The position numbers and the translations under genes are program-made. Shown here one piece after another: positions 43,734 to 49,553 of a stretch of DNA of 64,000 bases. The stretch comes from CAVZXS01 sp963779325 (GTDB taxonomy: Bacteria > Bacteroidota > Bacteroidia > Chitinophagales > Chitinophagaceae). Within the stretch, counting starts at the first letter, position 1, and each line of letters starts with the position of its first letter. The notes under the pieces were generated by a model. It ran no database searches and had not been told where the DNA came from. It saw only the letters and a list, made by a program, of their open reading frames with translations. Location: the NCBI GenBank assembly GCA_963779325.1, contig CAVZXS010000037.1, forward strand, positions 124,001 to 188,000, written 5' to 3'.

Positions 43734-44252
43734 ATGGATATGAATATAAAGGATTCATTGTTGGCCGAGCACTCCAAAAAACAAACGGATCGTATTGTAA
43801 AATATATCGGCGCAGATGCCGGACGTTTCGCTGTACTGATGAAATTATTTTTCGCCGGCGAATACCGAATTACACAACGGGCTGCCTGGCCCATGAGTTA
43901 TTGCGTACAAAATCATCCCGAGCTGATTAAGCCGTATTTTAAAAAGCTATTGGATTTTTTGCAAAAACCCGGTGTACACGCAGCGGTAATAAGAAATACA
44001 GTCAGGCTGTTACAGGACATAGATATCCCCGAAAAATATCATGGTCAAGTGATGAGCATTTGTTTTGATTATATACAGGATATTAAAACCCCGGCGGCCG
44101 TCAAAGCATTTTCTTTAACCATACTGCAAAACCTTTCTAAAAAATATCCGGAGATTTTACCCGAACTTAAAACCATTATTGAAGAACGATGGTCGCATGA
44201 AACCCCGGCATTTAAATCAAGAGCAAAGAAAATTTTAAAAACAATCAACTGA
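43734..44252 (+). CDS. HEAT-like repeat protein
   Basis: The 172-residue protein consists of helices in pairs: FAVLMKLFFAGEYRITQRAA, WPMSYCVQNHPELIKPYFKK, AVIRNTVRLLQDIDIPEKYH, AVKAFSLTILQNLSKKYPEI and FKSRAKKILKTIN. The spacing of about 30 residues and the pattern of a proline or Ala kink fit HEAT/ARM repeats, as in the adenylosuccinate-type or DNA-glycosylase AlkD-like superhelices, though no catalytic residue is evident. It is soluble. Its 3' end overlaps that of the convergent ndh gene by 8 bp. Function unknown. Confidence 0.78.
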   Translation: MDMNIKDSLLAEHSKKQTDRIVKYIGADAGRFAVLMKLFFAGEYRITQRAAWPMSYCVQNHPELIKPYFKKLLDFLQKPGVHAAVIRNTVRLLQDIDIPEKYHGQVMSICFDYIQDIKTPAAVKAFSLTILQNLSKKYPEILPELKTIIEERWSHETPAFKSRAKKILKTIN

Positions 44253-45522
44253 TCTTCTTCCTGCTCTCCCGGTTAAATTCTTTAAAAATCAATCGCAGCG
44301 ATTGATCGTATGTAATATAATTATACAGCCAGTTGGTAAAAACAAAGAACCTGTTTTTTACGCCCAGTATCAGCATCAAATGCAGTCCCATCCAAATTAA
44401 CCATGCAACGAAACCGCCGAAATGTAATTTAGGTTTAGGCATATCTACCACAGCTAAGTTACGGCCCACCGTAGCCATGGAGCCTTTATCAAAATATTCA
44501 AATTCATAAAAAGCAGTCGATTTTCTTTCTATTCTTTTCAGGTTTTCTGCTATCAATTCGGCATGTTGCATGGCCACCGGCGCTACCTGCGGATGCCCTG
44601 CCGGGTATTTCGGTGTTTCCATATAGGCCAAGTCGCCAATAGCATATACATTATCAAAACCCTGTACTTTACAATGCCTGTCGGTTTTTATCCGGTTGCC
44701 TTTTGTAATCAGCTCTTTATTTATTCCTTCCGGTACATTGCCTTTAATGCCTGCCGCCCAGATGACTGTAGAAGTCGCAATCTCAGTTCCATCCTGCAGT
44801 GATACCTCACTCCCGTTATAATCTTTTACCAATGTATTGGTCAGTACCTTTACACCCAATTTTTCTAAATACTTTCTTGATTGAAGAGATGATTTCTCAC
44901 TCATGGCACTCAATGTTTTCGCGGTTCCTTCCAGCAAATAAATATTCATCTTACTGAAATCCAATTCAGGATAATCTTTCGGTAAAACATATTTTTTCAT
45001 TTCGGCCAGTGCGCCGGATACTTCTACGCCTGTCGGGCCTCCTCCAACCACTACAATATTCATTAATCGCTGCAGTTCTTTTTCGTCGGCTACATGCAAT
45101 GCATCTTCAAAATTTTGTATCAACCGGTGCCGCAGTTGCAGCGCTTCCACGGTTGATTTCATCGGGAATGCATTTTCGGCCAATTGTACATTACCAAAAA
45201 AGTTTGTATCGGCGCCGGTAGCCAACACCAATACATCATAGGTTATTTCTTCTTTGTCTGTAATAATTTTATTTTCCGCAGGTAACACTTGTTTCAATTC
45301 AGCCAATCGTATGCGTACATTTTTACTTTTATGAAATGCTTTACGCAACGGAAATGATATATTACTTGCGTCCAGCCCGGCGGTTGCTACCTGGTAAAAC
45401 AATGGCTGAAACTGGTGGTAATTATATTTATCTGCTAATATTACTTCAAAGCCGGGCTTATTATTGAGTTTGCGGGCCAGTTTCAGTCCGCCAAATCCGC
45501 CGCCTACTATTACTACTTTCAT
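44245..45522 (-). CDS. ndh: Type II NADH:quinone oxidoreductase
   Basis: The 425-residue single-subunit enzyme passes electrons from NADH to quinone without pumping protons. It has the FAD motif VVIVGGGFGGLKLARKL at the N-terminus, the NADH motif IVVVGGGPTGVEVSGALAEM near residue 160, and VYAIGDLAYM near 290 for the FAD ribityl chain. The C-terminus has the amphipathic/hydrophobic segment FVAWLIWMGLHLMLILGV that anchors it to the membrane, then YNYITYDQSLRLIF. Its promoter carries an 18-bp palindrome that may be a regulator site. A NDH-2 with thiol or other quinone preference cannot be told apart. Confidence 0.93.
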   Translation of the reverse strand: MKVVIVGGGFGGLKLARKLNNKPGFEVILADKYNYHQFQPLFYQVATAGLDASNISFPLRKAFHKSKNVRIRLAELKQVLPAENKIITDKEEITYDVLVLATGADTNFFGNVQLAENAFPMKSTVEALQLRHRLIQNFEDALHVADEKELQRLMNIVVVGGGPTGVEVSGALAEMKKYVLPKDYPELDFSKMNIYLLEGTAKTLSAMSEKSSLQSRKYLEKLGVKVLTNTLVKDYNGSEVSLQDGTEIATSTVIWAAGIKGNVPEGINKELITKGNRIKTDRHCKVQGFDNVYAIGDLAYMETPKYPAGHPQVAPVAMQHAELIAENLKRIERKSTAFYEFEYFDKGSMATVGRNLAVVDMPKPKLHFGGFVAWLIWMGLHLMLILGVKNRFFVFTNWLYNYITYDQSLRLIFKEFNRESRKKIS

Positions 45523-45543
45523 TGTATTATCTTTTTAACAAAC

Positions 45544-45575
45544 CAAAGTTATGTTATTTTCAATAATTATTGAAA
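45544..45575 (-). promoter_or_regulatory. ndh promoter with overlapping 18-bp palindrome
   Basis: On the minus strand TAACTTTG (plus 45544-45551) fits the -7 consensus TAnnTTTG, 22 bp before the ATG. Directly upstream lies TTTCAATAATTATTGAAA (45558-45575), a perfect palindrome covering the spacer and the -33 region. This is where a repressor or redox-responsive activator would bind. A further A+T palindrome AAATAATTATTT lies at 45581-45592. Confidence 0.55.
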
Positions 45576-45611
45576 GTTTTAAATAATTATTTTGCAGAAA
45601 ACTTTATGTTA

Positions 45612-45641
45612 TAAAAAACTCCGCAAAAATTCATAGCGGAG
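45612..45641 (-). terminator. Terminator of the exported 164-residue protein gene
   Basis: On the minus strand CTCCGC, an 11-nt loop and GCGGAG (plus 45619-45641) are followed by TTTTTTAT. It lies about 30 bp after the stop codon at 45671. Confidence 0.85.
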
Positions 45642-45670
45642 CAACCTGTCATTTGAAATTGAATTTATGT

Positions 45671-46165
45671 TCACTCACACAACTTCAACGTCTCCGTTCC
45701 CTGCGAACTGAAAATTATTTTATTAACTGCGGATGCTTTACTGAAATACAGCACCAAACAACCGTATGATGTTTGGTATGCTTCCCAGGCAGGATCTTTC
45801 AGTTTGGGAATTCCTAACCACTTGCTGAGTGCAGTGCGTTTAGCGCCCATCAGCGGTATACTGAGTTTTCCTTTAAACTTGGGTCCTATTTCTATGTAAT
45901 CTCTTGCTGTATAAAAATAAATATCCTTGTCTTTATAAAATACACCGCCGCCGCATTTGGCCGCTCCGGTTTCCGCTTCGGCCGATGTAAAACAGGGCAA
46001 TTTCCCTTTTACAAAATCGGGCAACGAACCGGGCAGTACATAGGTATTAACACGACCCATCAGGATATCGACATTGAATACACCGCACTGCTCTTTTGCT
46101 TTTAATTGTGCAGTGGTTAGTTTTACTGCCGCAAGCAATAAAACAAAGAATAATATTTTTTTCAT
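45671..46165 (-). CDS. Exported cysteine-containing protein
   Basis: The 164-residue product has a signal peptide (MKKILFFVLLLAAVKLTTAQ). The mature part has six cysteines (EQCGVF, LPCFTS, AKCGGG, YGCLVL and KLCE among them), suggesting disulphides or a metal site, and mixed beta strands such as GGGVFYKDKDIYFYTARDYI and YGCLVLYFSKASAVNKIIFS. No family is recognised. It forms a single-gene unit with a good terminator and is divergent from the DUF3817 gene. Confidence 0.78.
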   Translation of the reverse strand: MKKILFFVLLLAAVKLTTAQLKAKEQCGVFNVDILMGRVNTYVLPGSLPDFVKGKLPCFTSAEAETGAAKCGGGVFYKDKDIYFYTARDYIEIGPKFKGKLSIPLMGAKRTALSKWLGIPKLKDPAWEAYQTSYGCLVLYFSKASAVNKIIFSSQGTETLKLCE

Positions 46166-46319
46166 AAATGATAACTTGTAAATAAATAATAGAGAATTTC
46201 CACAAGCTATATATCAAATTTCTTGCTACAATTTAAAAACAAGGGGCCGTTATATCAATTTCTTTGCAGCCGGGTCGTGTTTTCCCGGAAAAAATCCGAT
46301 CAGGATGTGCCAATCCTTT

Positions 46320-46327
46320 TATCTTTG
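46320..46327 (+). promoter_or_regulatory. Candidate -7 box for the DUF3817-GNAT operon
   Basis: TATCTTTG followed by C fits TAnnTTTG exactly, 21 bp before the DUF3817 start codon. No clear -33 box is seen. Confidence 0.45.
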
Positions 46328-46348
46328 CCGGCTATAATTCACTAATAA

Positions 46349-46672
46349 ATGACAGCTAAAATTATAAACTCTCCGCTGCATCGTTTTCGTATTACGGCAT
46401 TGGCGGAAGGTATTTCCTTTTTGTTTTTATTATTTGTCGCTATGCCGCTGAAATATTTTGTCGACATGCCTTTGTTTGTAAAGTACGGCGGTTGGGTACA
46501 TGGTCTTTTATTTGTAGCCTATATCTTTTTTTTGTTAGAAATAAGGAATGAATATAAATGGAGTTTGCAAAAAACCGCCTTCGCATTTATTGCTTCACTC
46601 CTGCCCTTTGGTACTTTTTGGGTAGATAATAAATGGTTGAAACCGCTGCTGCGAAATCAAAATACAAAATGA
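46349..46672 (+). CDS. DUF3817 membrane protein
   Basis: The 107-residue protein has three membrane helices (RITALAEGISFLFLLFVAMP, GGWVHGLLFVAYIFFLLEI, TAFAFIASLLPFGTFWVD). The landmarks AEG.SFL.LL, KYFVDMP..VK..G..HG and PFGTFW are those of DUF3817, an inner-membrane family of unknown function. Its stop codon overlaps the next start as ATGA, so the two are translationally coupled. Confidence 0.9.
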   Translation: MTAKIINSPLHRFRITALAEGISFLFLLFVAMPLKYFVDMPLFVKYGGWVHGLLFVAYIFFLLEIRNEYKWSLQKTAFAFIASLLPFGTFWVDNKWLKPLLRNQNTK

Positions 46673-47151
46673 GTGTTATCATTCGTAACATACAACCCGC
46701 TGACAATCCCGTATTGGCAAAAATTATCAGGAACACGTTGGCCGAATTTAAAGCCAATCATCCCGGCACGGTGTATTATGATCCTACTACCGATGCATTA
46801 TTTGAACTTTTTCAAAAACAAGGATCAACATATAATGTAGCGGAAGTGGATGGTGAAATAGCGGGCGGCGGCGGCATCTACCCTACCGACGGTCTTTTCG
46901 AAGCTACCTGTGAGTTAGTAAAAATGTATTTGCTGCCGCAGGCCCGCGGCCTTGGCTTGGGCCGTATGATGATTGAAAAATGTTTGCAGCAGGCTAAAGA
47001 AATGGGTTATAAAAAAGTGTACTTAGAATCGATGCCCGAACTGAAGCAAGCGCTGAATGTTTACGCTAAATTAGGCTTTGAATATTTAAAAAGCCCGTTG
47101 GGCAATAGCGGCCATACCGGATGTACTTTGTGGATGATGAAGGCGATTTGA
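46669..47151 (+). CDS. GNAT family N-acetyltransferase
   Basis: ATG 46669 lies in the ATGA overlap with the DUF3817 gene and gives a normal GNAT start (MSVIIRNIQPADNPVLAKII); the longer frame from 46633 sits entirely inside the upstream gene. The 160-residue product has the acetyl-CoA motif A (ELVKMYLLPQARGLGLGRMM, with Q/RxxGxG/A as QARGLGLG) and motif B (GYKKVYLESM, LNVYAKLGFEYL). The substrate is unknown. Coupling to DUF3817 is a structural fact; a functional link is not established. Confidence 0.92.
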   Translation: MSVIIRNIQPADNPVLAKIIRNTLAEFKANHPGTVYYDPTTDALFELFQKQGSTYNVAEVDGEIAGGGGIYPTDGLFEATCELVKMYLLPQARGLGLGRMMIEKCLQQAKEMGYKKVYLESMPELKQALNVYAKLGFEYLKSPLGNSGHTGCTLWMMKAI

Positions 47152-47156
47152 GTAAA

Positions 47157-47344
47157 AAGTCAAAAGTTAAAAATCAAAAAGAAGGGACAATTGGCAATGA
47201 GCAATAGGCGATTTGCAAAATTCAAGAAACAAAAATCAAAAAACAAATGGCAATTTGCAATAGACACGGGTGAAAAAATATAAAACCCAATATCCAAATT
47301 CTAAAATTGAATTACTTTAAATACCCTATTTACTTTATATACTT
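47157..47344. repeat. Low-complexity intergenic region with dispersed repeats
   Basis: Runs of AAAAGTTAAAAATCAAAAA-like sequence are followed by a copy of the 31-nt repeat (47189-47219, 27 of 31 identical to 26629-26659), a partial further copy near 47246, and an 18-nt string at 47327-47344 that occurs exactly at 10657-10674. The right end runs into the last codons of the SprT-like gene. Confidence 0.55.
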
Positions 47345-47976
47345 CTCCCCGACTCTCCACTCACCACCTCCACTTCATACACCGGGCTGAACAAATACAC
47401 TTTGCCGGTTTTTACTTCAGTGCATTTATATCGCTTTCGTATCTTCTCCCCTCTTCGAAATATTCGTCCGTTTTCGATAGTAAATAATGCTGCCTCCGTT
47501 AATTCTTCTATCAATTGTACCGTACTGTTTTTATCATCGTACTTACGCAATATACGTATCAGTCCGTCTTCGGCGCAACTGCTCGCCGCCGGATTTTTTA
47601 GCGAACGCAGCAATTCCTTTTCTATGTCGGCGGGAAAAAGATGATTACTGATAAATTTTTCCAGCAGCTTTCCGTAAATCGTTTTCCACTCCCTGCCATG
47701 TGCCTGTACCCGGTTGCAGTACTGCTCAAAGGTGAGCAGGTGGGCCATTTCATGCAGCAGCGTAATTAAAAAAGCATATTTATTTAAGTTGCCGTTTACA
47801 CTGATGCGGTGATTGTGATGATGCGTTCGGTGGCGGTAATCGCCCAAAATACTTTTTCGCTCACGGGCTACGGTTAAATGCACATGGTACAGTTGCAGGT
47901 ATTCAACTACGGCATCATAAGTACCTGCCGGCAAATAATTTTGTAAAGAAGAAATGGGAGCTTCCTGCTTAGGCAT
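47335..47976 (-). CDS. SprT-like zinc metalloprotease family protein
   Basis: The 213-residue protein has the zinc motif HEMAH in LITLLHEMAHLLTFEQY and a third ligand candidate in VQAHGREWKTIYGKL, the hallmarks of SprT/Spartan-like domains. The N-terminal HLTVARERKSILGDYRHRTH is also typical. Family members cleave DNA-protein crosslinks or act in an unknown way in bacteria; the C-terminal part (KIRKRYKCTEVKTGKVYLFS) lacks the cysteine zinc ribbon in full. The start overlaps the end of the upstream membrane-protein gene by 8 bp, so it belongs to the bactofilin chain. Confidence 0.88.
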   Translation of the reverse strand: MPKQEAPISSLQNYLPAGTYDAVVEYLQLYHVHLTVARERKSILGDYRHRTHHHNHRISVNGNLNKYAFLITLLHEMAHLLTFEQYCNRVQAHGREWKTIYGKLLEKFISNHLFPADIEKELLRSLKNPAASSCAEDGLIRILRKYDDKNSTVQLIEELTEAALFTIENGRIFRRGEKIRKRYKCTEVKTGKVYLFSPVYEVEVVSGESGRSI

Positions 47977-48376
47977 TCTTTTTTTGCTTCAATAGTTTGG
48001 TAAGTGCCGCTACTTCTATAAATGTATACACAAAGTATAAACCCATACAAATAAACAATGCCGGCTTATTCAATTCTTTTTTAAAAGTAAAAATGTAAAT
48101 AAACGCGGCTATCATACAAACAAAAAATTTCAGCATCAGGTTCAAATACATACTCCGTACAAACACATTGGGATTGGCGGCTTTTAATCCGCGTAAAGAA
48201 ATAAACCAGGAGCCGATGGTTATGGCAAATAAAATAAGATTGCCGATTATCACCACTTCTTGGTTAATCCCTTTATTTTCCAAGAAACTTTTTTGAGTCA
48301 GGAGGAAACCATTCAAGAATGTAAACAATAGGATTACTGGTAACAGCGGTTTCAACTTACTTGGGGCTTTTGTCAT
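47969..48376 (-). CDS. Small four-helix membrane protein
   Basis: ATG 48376 gives MTKAPSKLKPLLPVILLFTF; the frame upstream of it overlaps the AtpZ gene and is not membrane-typical at its start. The 135-residue protein has four hydrophobic helices (LLPVILLFTFLNGFLL, EVVIIGNLILFAITIGSWFI, KFFVCMIAAFIYIFTF, LFICMGLYFVYTFIEV). In related genomes a protein like this follows AtpZ before the ATP synthase genes, which suggests an AtpI-like assembly role; here no ATP synthase gene follows. It overlaps AtpZ by 20 bp and SprT-like by 8 bp. Confidence 0.82.
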   Translation of the reverse strand: MTKAPSKLKPLLPVILLFTFLNGFLLTQKSFLENKGINQEVVIIGNLILFAITIGSWFISLRGLKAANPNVFVRSMYLNLMLKFFVCMIAAFIYIFTFKKELNKPALFICMGLYFVYTFIEVAALTKLLKQKKNA

Positions 48377-48596
48377 CTTTATTTTTTGATGTTTCTTTAA
48401 AAAGTTTGTAAAATAATACAAACAACACCAACAAAGGTAAAATGACAACCAATACAGGCACGGATAATTTCAGGAATTTATCCGCCTGGTAACCAAGAAA
48501 TGCAGCGATTGCCAGCGACACAAAAATTTGCGTAGCCAGCCCTGCATATTTCATTAAAAATTTTTTTGAATTAGTTGACTGCTGCTGCGGCTTCAT
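48357..48596 (-). CDS. AtpZ/AtpI family protein
   Basis: The 79-residue protein has two membrane helices (AGLATQIFVSLAIAAFLGYQADKF split by a turn, and VLVVILPLLVLFVLFYKLF). KYAGLATQI....AAFLGYQAD is the conserved AtpZ/AtpI core, a small assembly or magnesium-related subunit of F-type ATP synthase. Its start lies 26 bp inside the end of the bactofilin gene and its end overlaps the next gene. The rest of the ATP synthase operon is not here. Confidence 0.86.
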   Translation of the reverse strand: MKPQQQSTNSKKFLMKYAGLATQIFVSLAIAAFLGYQADKFLKLSVPVLVVILPLLVLFVLFYKLFKETSKNKDDKSPK

Positions 48597-48993
48597 TTTT
48601 TTTCATTTCTACCACTGTAGAGGAGACAAGACTGCCCATAACACACTGTCCGTTAAAGGTTGCGGTGGGTTCTACCTGCAATTTGCCTGCATTTATATTA
48701 CCCTTCACTCTGCAATCGCCGCGCAACTGTAAAAGGTCATCCACTTTTATATTGCCGTTTACCTCTCCTACTATATCAGCTTGGTTACCGTTTACATCAC
48801 CTTGTACACTGCCATTGGCGCCTACCACCACTTTGGCATTACAGGTTATATTGCCGATAATGGTGCCGTCAATACGGAGATCATTGTTACTGCTGATGTC
48901 GCCTTTCAGGGTAGTGCCTGCGGCTACAAGGGTGGCGCCGCCACCGTTTGTTTTTTCATTGCTCATGTCAGATTTTGCTTTTGAGTTGAACAT
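48571..48993 (-). CDS. Bactofilin (polymer-forming cytoskeletal protein)
   Basis: The 140-residue protein has the right-handed beta-helix of bactofilins: GTTLKGDISSNNDLRIDGTI, IGNITCNAKVVVGANGSVQG and KVDDLLQLRGDCRVKGNINA, with short disordered ends. Bactofilins self-assemble into filaments that place cell-wall enzymes and set cell shape. The upstream gene in the operon encodes a membrane protein like the N-terminal part of an M23 cell-wall peptidase, the usual genomic partner. It overlaps the AtpZ gene by 26 bp. Confidence 0.93.
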   Translation of the reverse strand: MFNSKAKSDMSNEKTNGGGATLVAAGTTLKGDISSNNDLRIDGTIIGNITCNAKVVVGANGSVQGDVNGNQADIVGEVNGNIKVDDLLQLRGDCRVKGNINAGKLQVEPTATFNGQCVMGSLVSSTVVEMKKNEAAAAVN

Positions 48994-49011
48994 AGGTATG
49001 CATTTTTATTG

Positions 49012-49410
49012 TTAATCATTAGAAAATTCATCTTTAGGCACTTTTATACTGTTGGTATCCAGGGTAAATGCTATATCGCCCTTCAGCACTTTTTTAAGTC
49101 CGTCTATATACTGGGCCTGGTTCTTAACTAATTTGTTTAACGAGTCAGTCCTGTACTTTATTTCCCTGTATTCCCTTGCCGATTTGTAATCCTGACCCGA
49201 TCCGGGTATGTAGTACTTGAGCGGTGTGAAAACAATGGAAGCGACGGTAAGACCAACTAATACCACAAAAATTGTGCAAAGAAGTATATAAACACTCAAT
49301 CTGGATAATTTAAATGTTACCACCTCCTCGTAAGTATCATCATTCATCACCACCATCCTGTACCTGTTTCGCAGTCTTTTCAGCGTAGAGGCGGTATCAA
49401 ATTTTAGCAT
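49012..49410 (-). CDS. Membrane protein resembling the N-terminus of M23 peptidases (no peptidase domain)
   Basis: The 132-residue protein has a basic cytosolic start (LKRLRNRYRMVVMNDDTYEE), one membrane helix (VYILLCTIFVVLVGLTVASI, about residues 40-60), the juxtamembrane FTPLKYYIPGSGQDYKSARE and a short coiled coil. In many Bacteroidota this module forms the N-terminus of an M23-type peptidase encoded beside bactofilin. Here it stops before any LytM domain: no HxxxD or HxH motif is present and no downstream continuation is seen. It probably recruits or interacts with bactofilin. First gene of the overlapping minus-strand chain. Confidence 0.82.
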   Translation of the reverse strand: MLKFDTASTLKRLRNRYRMVVMNDDTYEEVVTFKLSRLSVYILLCTIFVVLVGLTVASIVFTPLKYYIPGSGQDYKSAREYREIKYRTDSLNKLVKNQAQYIDGLKKVLKGDIAFTLDTNSIKVPKDEFSND

Positions 49411-49553
49411 ATTGAAATTTTAGATGGCTAAAGGTAATAAAAGCTTTAAAACCTTGTATCTTTTTTGGTTGACTTTCGTTAAAATTTTTATCCCTATTTT
49501 TAAAATAAAATACCTGAAAATCAGTTTATAAGAGTTCAGACTGCGCCGGAAAA

